A DNA stretch of 64,000 nt from SHZL01 sp963708905 (GCA_963708905.1 CAVPUV010000052.1:186001-250000); one strand, 5' to 3'. Counted from the first letter of the stretch, positions 24,009 to 33,313 are shown. Translations and numbers: made by a program. Notes: generated by a model from the sequence alone, not told the origin.

Positions 24009-24979
24009 CGCGCTCCCGAAGTTTGCAATGACTGTTCATCCAGCCAACGTTCGGCGTCCAGAGCCGCCATGCAACCAAAACCGGCGGAAGTGACCGCCTG
24101 GCGGTATACGTGATCGGCGACATCGCCCGCGGCAAATACGCCCGGCACGCTGGTCGCGGTAGCAAAACCATCCGTGCCGCTTCTGATTTTAATGTAGCCG
24201 CCTTTCATATCCAGTTGCCCGGCGAATATTCCCGTATTGGGCGCATGCCCCACGGCGATGAATACGCCGGTCAATTCCAGCTCCCGGGTTTCACCCGATT
24301 TGGTGTGCCGCGTGCGCAAACCGTTCACGCCGGAATCATCACCCAGTATTTCTTCCACCACCTGATCCCACAGGATACGCACATTGCCATTTTTTACGCG
24401 GTCAAATAACCGGTCCTGCAGGATTTTTTCCGCGCGCAGGGTATCGCGCCGGTGCACAAGAGTGACCTCGGAAACCAGGTTCGACAGGTAAAGCGCTTCT
24501 TCCACCGCCGTGTTGCCCCCTCCTATGACCGCCACTTTCTGCCCGCGGTAAAAAAAACCGTCACAGGTGGCGCAGGCCGAAACGCCTTTGCCTTTGTAGG
24601 CTTCCTCGGAATCCAGTCCCAGGTACATGGCGCTCGCGCCGGTGGCAATAATCAGTGCGTCCGCGCTGTAAGCCCCGCTGTCGCCCTCCAGCCCGAACGG
24701 CCGCTGATCCAGTGCCACGGTGTGAATGTGGTCGAACACGAGTTCGGTTTCGAACCGCTGCGCATGCTCCTGCATGCGCAGCATCAGGGCAGGGCCCTGC
24801 AGACCTTCCACGTCACCCGGCCAATTATCGACATCGGTGGTCGTCATCAACTGTCCGCCCTGTTCCACACCGGTGATAACGACCGGTTTCAGGTTGGCGC
24901 GAGCTGCGTAGATGGCAGCGGTGTAACCGGCGGGTCCTGATCCCAGGATCAGAAGCCGGCAGTGCTTGGTATCGCTCAT
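24005..24979 (-). CDS. trxB: Thioredoxin reductase
   Basis: TrxB reduces thioredoxin with NADPH. The 324-residue flavoprotein has the FAD motif ILGSGPAGYTAAIYAARA, the redox-active disulfide in VSACATCDGFFY (about residues 137-148), the NADPH motif VIGGGNTAVEEALYL, and the C-terminal FAD contact GVFAAGDVADHVYRQAVTSAGFGC. Length is normal. Divergent ftsK starts about 205 bases away; the intergenic region probably holds both promoters. Confidence 0.97.
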   Translation of the reverse strand: MSDTKHCRLLILGSGPAGYTAAIYAARANLKPVVITGVEQGGQLMTTTDVDNWPGDVEGLQGPALMLRMQEHAQRFETELVFDHIHTVALDQRPFGLEGDSGAYSADALIIATGASAMYLGLDSEEAYKGKGVSACATCDGFFYRGQKVAVIGGGNTAVEEALYLSNLVSEVTLVHRRDTLRAEKILQDRLFDRVKNGNVRILWDQVVEEILGDDSGVNGLRTRHTKSGETRELELTGVFIAVGHAPNTGIFAGQLDMKGGYIKIRSGTDGFATATSVPGVFAAGDVADHVYRQAVTSAGFGCMAALDAERWLDEQSLQTSGAR

Positions 24980-25184
24980 GTATAATCATCCTGTTGGTCG
25001 TTCTTGTGCTGTGGTCACCACGGCGAGCAGAATTCATCCTGCTGATGGTTCACGCAAACCTTTGCTGTATTATTTCACTTATCCGGATTTCCTAACTGGG
25101 TGCCGGCGAAAAAATATCAAGAAGCAAAGGGAATCGAAACACCTGGATACCAGGCCCTAAATCCGCCTGACAAGGAAAAACGGT

Positions 25185-27509
25185 TTGTCGCAAGCGCGAA
25201 AAAAATCGCCCTATTTTGCGAGTTCCAATGGCCGTATGCGGCATCACCTCGGGGAAAGTTTCTTCATCCTCAGTGTGCTGCTGTCAGTGTACCTGTTGTG
25301 CTGCCTGCTGACTTATGTTTCCACCGACCCAGGTCCGTTCAATTCGTATGCCAGCAATGAAGTACATAACATGGGCCGTCTTTTGGGCGCCTGGCTGGCA
25401 AACTTCTTTCTGTTCCTGAGCGGTTACCTGGCTTACAGCCTGCCATTGGTAGTGATCTATGTCGGCTGGCTGGTCTATCGCAGTTCGGAACTGCCGGCGG
25501 AAGAAACCAGTTTGGTCGACTGGTTGGCTCACCTCACCGGACTGGTGCTGTTCGTGCTTTCGGCTACCGGTTTACTGCATCTGCATGCGCTGCCGCCTAC
25601 GGGTGCGATGCCGGCCGGGGGCGGAGGCGTCATTGGCTTGCAGATCGCCACGCCACTGCTGCAGTTCAGCGGGGTGCTGGGTTCGACTCTGCTGTTGCTG
25701 GCGATGGTGTTGATCGGCCTGACCTTGTTTGCCGGAATTTCCTGGTTTCGCGTGATGGACGCGACCGGCCGTCATACGCTGACTGCACTCACCTGGCTGG
25801 CAGCAGCAGTCGCCGGAATGCGTGACTGGTTCGCCGGCCGCCGGGCCAAGGCCAAGCGCGAGGAAGTGCGCAAGGCGGATTCGGTCAGGCAGAAAAACAA
25901 ACCCAAACCTCGCATCGAGCCACAGCTACTGGAGCAAGAGGTGCAGCCGAGCACACGTGCCGTGCGGGAGCGGCAGCAGCCTTTGTTCAAGAACCTGCCG
26001 GCAGGTTCCTTACCGCCGCTCGAACTGCTGGACAGCGCGCCCGATCAGCCGCCTGGCTACAGCAAGGAAGCGCTGGAAGCCCTGTCCCGTCAGGTGGAAC
26101 TGAAGCTGGCCGACTTTGGTGTGCAGGTTGACGTCGTCGCGGTGCATCCGGGGCCGGTGATTACCCGTTTCGAACTGCAGCCTGCGGCTGGAATCAAATC
26201 CGCGCAAATCTTCAATCTGGCCAAGGATCTGGCGCGTGGGCTCAGCGTCATCTCGGTACGCGTGGTGGAAGTCATCCCGGGTAAGCCCACCATTGGTCTG
26301 GAAATACCCAACGCCATCAGACAGGTGGTTTTCCTGTCCGAAATCCTGAAATCGGAACCCTACGACCGATCATCGTCACCGCTGACGCTGGCCCTGGGAA
26401 AAAATATTTCCGGGCGGCCCATGGTTGCGGACGTAGCCCGCATGCCGCACCTGCTGGTTGCAGGCACCACCGGTTCGGGTAAATCCGTGGCCTTGAACGC
26501 GATGATTCTCAGTCTGTTGTACAAATCGACACCGGAACAAGTGCGTTTGATCATGGTCGACCCCAAGATGCTGGAGTTGGCGGTTTACGACGGCATTCCG
26601 CATTTGTTGACGCCGGTGGTTACCGACATGAAAGAAGCTGCCAATGCCTTGCGTTGGTGTGTAGCTGAAATGGAACGCCGTTATAGACTCATGGCTACCG
26701 CCGGGGTGCGTAACCTGTCCGGCTTCAACCGTAAGCTGCGTGAAGCGGCGGATGCGGGAAAACCCATGAAGGATCCCTTTTGGCAGCCCGAACTGCTGGC
26801 GGCCGGTGAAAAGGCTCCTGATCTCGAGGCATTACCCTATATCGTCGTCGTAATCGATGAATTCGCCGACATGATGATGATCGTCGGCAAAAAGGTCGAG
26901 GAACTGATTGCCCGGCTGGCGCAAAAAGCCAGAGCGGCCGGGATCCACCTGATCCTGGCCACGCAGCGGCCTTCGGTGGATGTAATCACCGGCCTGATCA
27001 AGGCCAACATCCCGGCACGTATTGCTTTTCAGGTTTCATCCCGTATCGATTCGCGCACCATTCTCGACCAGATGGGGGCTGATCAGTTACTCGGCCACGG
27101 CGATATGCTGTACCTGCCTCCTGGCTCTGCTTTACCTGAGCGCATACACGGAGCTTTTGTCGACGACCACGAGGTGCACGCAGTGGTCAATTACCTCAAG
27201 CAATATGGCGATCCCGATTACCGCGATGATGTCCTGGAGGATATGCAGATAACCACAGACGGCATGTCCGTGGGTGCAACGGGCTTGCTCGAGGCGGTCA
27301 GCGGCGAGCAGGACGAGCTCTACGATCAGGCCGTGGCTTTTGTCACCGAGTCGCGCCGGGCATCCATTTCCAGTGTCCAGCGGCAGTTGCGCATCGGCTA
27401 CAATCGCGCCGCCCGGCTGGTCGAAGAAATGGAAGCTGCCGGTGTCGTCAGTCCGCCCGAACACAACGGACAGCGCGAGGTTCTGGCTGCAGCACCGCCA
27501 AAAAATTGA
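25185..27509 (+). CDS. ftsK: DNA translocase FtsK
   Basis: FtsK anchors at the division septum and pumps the chromosome terminus apart to XerCD/dif. The 774-residue form has four or five N-terminal membrane helices (residues 24-200), a short linker, then the motor with Walker A GTTGSGKSVALN, the Walker B VVVIDEFADMM and LATQRPSVDVITG. A gamma winged helix ends the protein (RRASISSVQRQLRIGYNRAARLVEEME) and should read KOPS. The TTG start gives MSQARKKSPYF after AAGGAAAAACGG; an ATG at codon 16-17 is the alternative. Confidence 0.96.
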   Translation: MSQARKKSPYFASSNGRMRHHLGESFFILSVLLSVYLLCCLLTYVSTDPGPFNSYASNEVHNMGRLLGAWLANFFLFLSGYLAYSLPLVVIYVGWLVYRSSELPAEETSLVDWLAHLTGLVLFVLSATGLLHLHALPPTGAMPAGGGGVIGLQIATPLLQFSGVLGSTLLLLAMVLIGLTLFAGISWFRVMDATGRHTLTALTWLAAAVAGMRDWFAGRRAKAKREEVRKADSVRQKNKPKPRIEPQLLEQEVQPSTRAVRERQQPLFKNLPAGSLPPLELLDSAPDQPPGYSKEALEALSRQVELKLADFGVQVDVVAVHPGPVITRFELQPAAGIKSAQIFNLAKDLARGLSVISVRVVEVIPGKPTIGLEIPNAIRQVVFLSEILKSEPYDRSSSPLTLALGKNISGRPMVADVARMPHLLVAGTTGSGKSVALNAMILSLLYKSTPEQVRLIMVDPKMLELAVYDGIPHLLTPVVTDMKEAANALRWCVAEMERRYRLMATAGVRNLSGFNRKLREAADAGKPMKDPFWQPELLAAGEKAPDLEALPYIVVVIDEFADMMMIVGKKVEELIARLAQKARAAGIHLILATQRPSVDVITGLIKANIPARIAFQVSSRIDSRTILDQMGADQLLGHGDMLYLPPGSALPERIHGAFVDDHEVHAVVNYLKQYGDPDYRDDVLEDMQITTDGMSVGATGLLEAVSGEQDELYDQAVAFVTESRRASISSVQRQLRIGYNRAARLVEEMEAAGVVSPPEHNGQREVLAAAPPKN

Positions 27510-28189
27510 TCCGGGCCATAGAGAGATCCCTTTTGCGCAAACATTTTCATCGGATACCGTTGCTGGCAGTACTGCTGGTCATCACCTGCGGCAACCTCAT
27601 GGCGCAAACGTCCGCCCGTGAGCAGCTGGTCCGTTTCGCCAGCGGCCTGGATACTTTCAGCGCCGATTTCGAACAACGCATCCTGGGCAGCGATGGCACG
27701 CTTGAAGAACAGAGCACGGGCAAGGTGTGGCTGAGCCAGCCACACTTTATTCGCTGGGAGTATGGCGGTGATTTTCCCGAACTCGTAGTAGCCGACGGGC
27801 AGCATATCTGGATTTATGATGAAGTGCTGGCGCAGGTCACGGTCAAGCCGCAGTCGGATTTCGCCGCCGATTCGCCGCTCAGCCTGTTGACCGACATCGA
27901 CTCACTTGACCAGCAGTTTGAAGTGCGGGAAGCCGGCGATATGGATGGCATGTTGCTGCTCGAGTTGCGCTCGACCAAAGCGGAGTCGGAATTCGACCGC
28001 ATCCTGCTGGGATTGCAGAATGATGAGCTGAAATTGATGACCATGGAAGATGCCTTCGGTCTGCGTACGGAAATTCGATATTCTGATCTGCAGCGCAACC
28101 CGCGGCTGGATGCGGGATTGTTCTCCTTCACCCCGCCGGATGGCGTGGACGTGATCGGTGGGCCGGAGGCAGACCCTTCGCCCCAGTGA
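27506..28189 (+). CDS. lolA: Outer-membrane lipoprotein carrier protein LolA
   Basis: LolA ferries lipoproteins from the LolCDE exporter across the periplasm to LolB. The 227-residue precursor has a signal peptide (KHFHRIPLLAVLLVITCGNLMA, cleaved before QTSAREQ), then LDTFSADFEQRIL, STGKVWLSQPHFIRWEY and VVADGQHIWIYDEVLAQVTV. The TTG at 27506 overlaps the ftsK stop (TTGA), coupling the genes; another TTG 27 bases later would start just before the signal peptide. The exporter genes lie 14 kb away in this window. Confidence 0.94.
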   Translation: MIRAIERSLLRKHFHRIPLLAVLLVITCGNLMAQTSAREQLVRFASGLDTFSADFEQRILGSDGTLEEQSTGKVWLSQPHFIRWEYGGDFPELVVADGQHIWIYDEVLAQVTVKPQSDFAADSPLSLLTDIDSLDQQFEVREAGDMDGMLLLELRSTKAESEFDRILLGLQNDELKLMTMEDAFGLRTEIRYSDLQRNPRLDAGLFSFTPPDGVDVIGGPEADPSPQ

Positions 28190-28282
28190 CGCGTCTTGTC
28201 GCCACGGGACCGGGGCCCGCCCAAGCAGAAAATCACCCGCGCAACCGGTACAATACGCCGTTTCCTGACCCCGATATGAATC

Positions 28283-29561
28283 ATGCTTGATCCGCAGAAA
28301 CTGAGAATGGACCCCGAGGGTGTGGCGCACGCCTTGCAGTCGCGCGGCTATGAGTTCGACGTTCTTGGCTTGGCGCCAGTTGGAAGAGCAACGTAAGGAA
28401 TTGCAGATCAGGATGCAGGAACTGCAAAACCGCAAGAACCAGGATGCGAAGGAAATCGGCCTGGCAAAATCGCGCGGTGAAAATATCCAGGCTTTGTTGG
28501 ACGAGGTCAAGAACCTGGGAGACGAGCTCGGCCGTTCCGAGGCGGAATTTACCCAGGTCAGGGGCAGGCAACTGGCCTGGGCTATGGAAATGCCGAACCT
28601 GGCCCTGAGTGAAGTTCCGCTGGGACAGGATGAACATGAAAACCAGGAGTTGCGCCGTTGGGGTGAGCCGCGCCTGTTCGACTTCGAAGCGCGTGACCAC
28701 GTGGCGCTGGGTGAAGGCAACGGCTTGATGGACGCGGAATCCGCCGCCAGGCTCGCCGGAGCGCGGTTCACGGTGCTGAAGGGCGCGCTGTCGCGCATGC
28801 ATCGTGCGCTGGCCCAGTTCATGCTCGATATACACACGCAGGAGCATGGCTATACCGAGGTTTACCTGCCTTACCTGGTCAATGCGGAAACGATGACGGG
28901 TACCGGTCAATTACCCAAGTTTGGTGAGGATGCTTTCGCCACCACGGATGAACCACCGCGTTATCTCATCCCTACCGCCGAAGTGCCGATGACCAACCTC
29001 GTCGCCGGCCGGATCCTGGAAGCGGATAGCCTGCCGTTACGTCTGACATCGCAAACCCCCTGTTTTCGCCGTGAGGCAGGTTCCTACGGCCGCGATACAC
29101 GCGGCATGATCCGGCAACATCAGTTCGAAAAAGTGGAACTGGTGCAGATTGTGCGGCCGGAAACGTCCTCAGATGCGTTGGATGAGTTGACGGGGCATGC
29201 GGAGCGCATTCTGCAGCGGCTGGAACTGCCTTATCGCGTGATGCTGCTGTGCAGCGGTGATATGGGCTTTGCGGCGGCCAAAACCTACGACCTGGAGGTA
29301 TGGCTGCCGGGGCAGGGCGCCTACCGCGAAATTTCGTCCTGCAGTGTGTGTACCGACTTCCAGGCGCGGCGCATGAAAGCGCGCTTCCGCAACCCTGAAA
29401 CCGGTAAACCGGAACTGGTGCATACCCTGAATGGATCCGGACTGGCGGTAGGCAGAACCCTGATTGCCGTGATCGAGAACTACCAGCAGCGGGATGGCTC
29501 GATCCGGGTGCCGCGCGCATTGCAAAGCTATATGGGGGGAATGGAAGTTATACCGGCCTGA
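28283..29561 (+). CDS. serS: Seryl-tRNA synthetase, frame disrupted by an apparent +1 shift
   Basis: SerS charges tRNA-Ser. From the ATG at 28283 the frame encodes the correct N-terminus MLDPQKLRMDPEGVAHALQS and RGYEFDVLG, then meets a stop at 28394. The remainder of the gene (WRQLEEQRKELQIRMQEL onward, with class II motifs PRYLIPTAEVPMTNL, FRREAGSYGRDTRGMIRQHQFEKVEL and GSGLAVGRTLIAVIENYQ) is in the next frame. Skipping one base at about 28370 joins the two perfectly and restores the family spacing between RG-x-x-x-DV and LEEQRK. Sequencing error, real mutation and frameshifting cannot be separated here. A terminator follows. Confidence 0.9.
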
Positions 29562-29579
29562 ATATCTCGCCCCGATGAA

Positions 29580-29606
29580 AAAGGCCCGCGAAGCGGGCCT
29601 TTTTTG
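29580..29606. terminator. Bidirectional terminator between serS and yccA
   Basis: A stem AAGGCCCGC-GAA-GCGGGCCTT is preceded by an A-run and followed by a T-run, so it can stop transcription from both convergent genes. Confidence 0.93.
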
Positions 29607-29625
29607 TGGTTCTTGCGGCGCCTGC

Positions 29626-30297
29626 TCAATCGTCGCCGAAACCAAACCCCAGCATTGCCATCAGGTTGTTGAACAGGACAAAAATATCCGTCAGCAAACC
29701 GGTGGCGGCCAAAATATAGTTGGTCTGGCCATTGCGCACGATCTGCTGCGTCTGCCAGATGATCCAGCCGCAGGAAAGCAGAATCGCCATGGTGGAGACG
29801 GCCAGAGCCAGCGCCGGGATGGCGAGGAAGTAGTTAAGAACAAAAGCGCCGATAATCGCCAGCGTACCCACACCCAGGAAAGCGAGCCAGGCGCTGAAAT
29901 CGCGCTGGGTGGTCATGGCATATGCGGACAACGCCAGAAACAGGCCGGCCGTCAAACCAAAGGACGCAGCCACCAGTTCGCCACCGTTGCCATAGCGGTA
30001 CAACATGGCGTCCACATTGGCGCCGGTGATGACGCCGAGAAACCCGGAAAAAGCAAAGGCCACGAGCAGGCCCCAGGCACTGTTGCGCGTCTTGCCGAGC
30101 GCAAATGAAAAAGCAAAGATGCCGACCATGAACGGCCAGAAGCCGATGCGCCAATGCAAGGCCTGAGCCACATAGGCGGTGGCGGCACCAGCCACGAACA
30201 ACAGAGCCAGCAGCGCATAGGTGTTACGCAATACCCGGTTAGCTGCAAGCGCTGGCAGCCGGGTCGTTGAGGCAACGTTATAAACCTGGTTTGTCAT
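29626..30297 (-). CDS. yccA: Bax inhibitor-1/YccA family membrane protein
   Basis: YccA is an inner-membrane protein that in E. coli binds and modulates the FtsH protease. The 223-residue protein has seven hydrophobic segments, beginning VLRNTYALLALLFVAGAATAYVA, with ALSAYAMTTQRDFSAWLAFL and the C-terminal LTDIFVLFNNLMAMLGFG characteristic of the BI-1 family (tail with Asp in the last helix). It is convergent with serS. Confidence 0.94.
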   Translation of the reverse strand: MTNQVYNVASTTRLPALAANRVLRNTYALLALLFVAGAATAYVAQALHWRIGFWPFMVGIFAFSFALGKTRNSAWGLLVAFAFSGFLGVITGANVDAMLYRYGNGGELVAASFGLTAGLFLALSAYAMTTQRDFSAWLAFLGVGTLAIIGAFVLNYFLAIPALALAVSTMAILLSCGWIIWQTQQIVRNGQTNYILAATGLLTDIFVLFNNLMAMLGFGFGDD

Positions 30298-30535
30298 CGA
30301 TTAACTTGCTCCTGTAATTCAACTGATTGACGTGCATGATACCCGAAACAAAGCGCGGGTGACGACAATATGGAGACAAGCGCGACTGCTTCAAGTTCAG
30401 CCACACTGGCGCAAAGTGACAAGACCGGCATGTGCCAGAGGTAAAGGCCAGAGGTAAAGGCTGGAGCAATTGCTGATTTTGCTGTATTCTTGCGCGCCTC
30501 GGAGACGCCTTGAGAGCGATCCCCGACTGCAAGCA

Positions 30536-30571
30536 GGAGGGGTGGCAGAGCGGTTGAATGCACCGGTTTTG
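30536..30571 (+). pseudogene. Duplicated 5' half of tRNA-Ser
   Basis: The first 32 bases match the intact tRNA-Ser gene (30719) exactly, from GGAGGGGTGGCAGAG through GCACCGGT, and a further TTTG matches with one change. The copy stops in the anticodon loop. It continues into GC-rich inverted repeats (GGGGCGAAGCCCC, GCACAGGGATGTGC, CAGGCCGCAAGGCCTG) instead of a 3' half. A promoter-like TTGCTG...TATTCT lies upstream. It is a truncated duplicate or the displaced end of an element that integrated in the tRNA. Confidence 0.85.
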
Positions 30572-30718
30572 TTTCGTTGCCGGGAGCAAAAGAACGGCGG
30601 CCGCCAGGCCGGGGCGAAGCCCCGAGCACAGGGATGTGCGAGCCAAAACCGGCAAGTGCAGGCCGCAAGGCCTGCTGTACTGCAGTCAGCAGTGTAAAAT
30701 GCGCGAAAAGCGAGTTTC
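30572..30718. repeat. Structured GC-rich insert between tRNA-Ser half and intact tRNA-Ser
   Basis: About 150 bases carry nested inverted repeats: CCGGTTTTG near 30563-30571 pairs with CAAAACCGG near 30643, enclosing hairpins GGGGCGAAGCCCC and GCACAGGGATGTGC; a CAGGCCGCAAGGCCTG hairpin follows. The sequence AAAACCGGCAAG also copies the tRNA anticodon 3' stem. It resembles a REP-like element. The last part (TGTAAAAT) may hold the promoter of the intact tRNA. Confidence 0.6.
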
Positions 30719-30808
30719 GGAGGGGTGGCAGAGCGGTTGAATGCACCGGTCTTGAAAACCGGCAAGGGTGGAAGCCCTTCGTGGGTTCAAATCCCACCCC
30801 CTCCGCCA
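30719..30808 (+). tRNA. tRNA-Ser(UGA)
   Basis: The 90-base gene folds as a class II tRNA: acceptor GGAGGGG pairs with CCCCTCC, anticodon stem CCGGT/ACCGG encloses CTTGAAA with anticodon TGA, a long variable arm AAGGGTGGAAGCCCTT follows, and the T arm is GTGGGTTCAAATCCCAC. CCA is encoded. Its 3' 19 bases recur with one change at 34614-34632. Confidence 0.98.
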
Positions 30809-30833
30809 ACTAATGCCATAGGGCATTGAAATA

Positions 30834-30863
30834 AAAGCCACTTTAATTAGTGGCTTTATTTTT
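30834..30863 (+). terminator. Terminator of tRNA-Ser
   Basis: An AAAGCCAC-TTTAATTA-GTGGCTTT hairpin is followed by ATTTTTTCC, 25 bases after the tRNA. Confidence 0.88.
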
Positions 30864-30878
30864 TCCCCGCCTTATTTC

Positions 30879-31046
30879 CTACGCCACCAAATCACAGCTA
30901 CGGAGCTTGCTGTTTATGGCCACGTTGAACAGCGCCAGATCGCGTACCTTTTCATTGAGCTGGAGCAGGGCCCGGATTGACCAGACCTCTTTGGGTTTCA
31001 ACGGGGGCTTCTGGCCGATCACCTGAGCAGTAATGAGTAGAGACAA
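30879..31046 (-). pseudogene. Truncated tyrosine-type integrase (N-terminal fragment)
   Basis: Read on the minus strand, the sequence gives IGQKPPLKPKEVWSIRALLQ, LNEKVRDLALFNVAINSKLR and SCDLVA before a stop. This matches the start of a common family of site-specific tyrosine recombinases (KPPLKPKE-W-IR-LQL...RDLALFNLAIDSKLR-CDL). The catalytic domain is absent. A TTG at 31046 may have been its start. Its position between a tRNA gene and accessory genes is that of an integrative-element integrase. Confidence 0.8.
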
Positions 31047-31132
31047 GTGGATCAGTTGTCAGACCTAAGGCGATTTGCCTTTTTCGCAGACGCAGTGCGT
31101 TCTTCGTAAAATACACCGATTGAGCTGGTAGG

Positions 31133-33313
31133 ATGGAACGATGGCTGACACGGTTTGGATCGGGACCTCGACGATTTCTGTTGCCTTGGGGCCGGCAGCT
31201 CGAACGCCACCCCTGCTTGCCGGTTGCCTGCACCCTGGATGCGCTTATGACTGATATTTCAGGAGAGTTGCTGGATTCGGTTCACTCCGCCGGCGCCTGC
31301 ATGATCGATATCCGTGAGCTTGCCGGCAAGCTTGCTCATCTTTCCGCTGGACAGGTCGATGCGCTCCTCGTGAGGTTCGTGGACGATGGCGACGACCGGG
31401 CGGTGAGCCGGCTATTGCAGGTCTGCGCATTTAATGGGGTGAAGCTCGACCCTGAAGTTCTCTGCCGCTGTATTGGCGTGTGCGAGGCAATGCTCGATTC
31501 AGCCCCCTGTTTCGCGCTGCAGGACGCGAGCGCCATCCAGCCGCTGCTGGCCGCGACTGTCGCCGAGGAGTTGTCTCTGGAGCGGCAGATCTACGCCGCC
31601 CGTCTGGCGGCCGAGCTAACCGTCAGGTTCGATCTGGACCCGCAACCGGTCCGGAAACTGCTCTGGAAGCAAAAGCATGGTCCGCTGCCACCCCACTACA
31701 AGATCCTGATCGAGCCCGCGCTACAACTTCTGGAACAAGCCTCAAGCACCGGGCAGGCCAATATCCCCTACTGGACTGAACTTCAGCTCCCGGATCTCCT
31801 TCCCGAACACAGGCCCCGGACCATTGTCGGCGGCGACTACACCGTGCGGCGACCGATTCCCAAACTCGGACGCAATGATCCCTGCCATTGCGGCAGCGGA
31901 AAGAAATACAAGAAGTGTTGTTACCTCAAGGATCAGGAGTTGTTGCGAGACGCCTCCCAGTATGCCGGGGCTACCCGGAGTGAGCTGAAGAGCAAACCCG
32001 GCCTGGTGGACGATCCGGATGTCATCTACAACATGCGGGCCTACGAGTTGAAAAGGCTGAAGCCATCCGAGCTGGGCGAGAACCAGCTGCTGACTGGCTA
32101 CCAGTGTGCATTGGCTTATGGCCTGCGGGAACTTGCGTTCGATATGCTCGTGGAGTGCGAAAGGCGTCCCGGTGAGCGGGGATTCGACCCGGGTCATTTC
32201 GAGGATCTCATCGACCGGGTCCTGGAAGCAGGCGACCTTGATCTGGCGCGAAAGATCCGGGATCACTGCGGGGAGCACACGTGGTATCGGCTTCATGCTA
32301 TCCAGTTCCGCTTCGACCTGCTGGAGAATCCGGAGCGATTCGAGCCGCTGGAGCACGACTGCCGCAAGTCCGTGTCGGGGATTCAGGACGAGGAGACCAA
32401 GGTAGACGAGCCATTGATCCGCCTCGTTTACGACTTCGCATCACGCTATCCCGCAATGGCCATTGTCTTTGCACGAGCCGCGATAGCGAGCAATCCGGAT
32501 CGGGAGCTGGACAACGATTTGTTGCTGGACATTATCCGTGACGCCCGCCTCGATCTGGACCTGGCGCCATGGAACGATCCGGCGGAGTCGTTGCTCGACT
32601 GGATCGAGGACCGGACCCAGCGCAAGGAAAAGGCGGAGGCCGAAAACGAGGAGGTTAAACGGCTTTCCGGCAGGCTGGAGGCCGCCCGTGCCGCCCTCAC
32701 CGAAAAGAAACAGGCCCTGCATGAAATGGAACAAACGGTGAAAGAGCTTGGAAAGAAGTCGGAGGCAGCCCGGGAGCCGAGCCGGAAAGACGCCGCCGGG
32801 GGGTATGGCCTGGACACCGCTGCTCTTCAGGACAGGGAGGAGACACTGCAACGGTTACGCTTCCAGGTGGCGAGTCTTAAAGCGGAAATTGGCAAGCAGC
32901 AGGAACAGCGCGGTCAACTGCGGAAGATGCTGGAGGAGGAGCGCAAAAAGCTGTCGGCGCTGTCGACGCAGCAGGCGCCGGTGGAACAAGCCGATCCCGA
33001 CGAAGAGGCTGTCATCGTAACACCCTCTGGCAAACCCACCCTGCCGGAGTATACAGATGCTTTCCGGAAGACCTGCGAGTCCCTTCCACCAGCCCTTGCC
33101 GCCAGGGCGATTCTGGCGGTCGGCCGATTCGCTGCTCACGAGAATGTGATCTGGCGACAAACCAAACCGATCAAACGCCTGCCGGAACACTATCGCATCC
33201 GCATCAACCTCGATTACCGCATGATCGTGCACTGGCGGCCGGGCAAATCACTACGCATCCTCGACGTTATCCCGCGCCAGGACCTGGAGTCATGGATCAA
33301 ACGACATGGTTGA
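31133..33313 (+). CDS. SEC-C zinc-binding protein with coiled coil and RelE-like C-terminus
   Basis: This large protein (726 residues from the ATG at 31133; 688 from the ATG at 31247, MTDISGELL) is of unknown function. Around residues 243-265 it has a SEC-C zinc motif (LGRNDPCHCGSGKKYKKCC), as found at the end of SecA. Residues 480-630 are a Glu/Lys/Arg-rich coiled coil. The last 75 residues (AARAILAVGRFAAHENVIWR, then RLPEHYRIRINLDYRMIVHW and LRILDVIPRQDLESWIKRHG) look like a RelE/ParE fold. It lies on a tRNA-associated island. Function cannot be assigned; an effector or defence role is only suggested by context. Confidence 0.75.
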   Translation: MERWLTRFGSGPRRFLLPWGRQLERHPCLPVACTLDALMTDISGELLDSVHSAGACMIDIRELAGKLAHLSAGQVDALLVRFVDDGDDRAVSRLLQVCAFNGVKLDPEVLCRCIGVCEAMLDSAPCFALQDASAIQPLLAATVAEELSLERQIYAARLAAELTVRFDLDPQPVRKLLWKQKHGPLPPHYKILIEPALQLLEQASSTGQANIPYWTELQLPDLLPEHRPRTIVGGDYTVRRPIPKLGRNDPCHCGSGKKYKKCCYLKDQELLRDASQYAGATRSELKSKPGLVDDPDVIYNMRAYELKRLKPSELGENQLLTGYQCALAYGLRELAFDMLVECERRPGERGFDPGHFEDLIDRVLEAGDLDLARKIRDHCGEHTWYRLHAIQFRFDLLENPERFEPLEHDCRKSVSGIQDEETKVDEPLIRLVYDFASRYPAMAIVFARAAIASNPDRELDNDLLLDIIRDARLDLDLAPWNDPAESLLDWIEDRTQRKEKAEAENEEVKRLSGRLEAARAALTEKKQALHEMEQTVKELGKKSEAAREPSRKDAAGGYGLDTAALQDREETLQRLRFQVASLKAEIGKQQEQRGQLRKMLEEERKKLSALSTQQAPVEQADPDEEAVIVTPSGKPTLPEYTDAFRKTCESLPPALAARAILAVGRFAAHENVIWRQTKPIKRLPEHYRIRINLDYRMIVHWRPGKSLRILDVIPRQDLESWIKRHG

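Noticed and set aside
28364..28373. 5-bp tandem duplication (TTGGC TTGGC) as the cause of the serS frameshift
   Set aside because: Removing 5 bases would not restore the frame; a one-base difference is needed.
30572..30718. Intron in a tRNA gene
   Set aside because: The upstream tRNA copy breaks in the anticodon loop, but no matching 3' half follows the insert; the complete tRNA-Ser downstream has its own 5' half.
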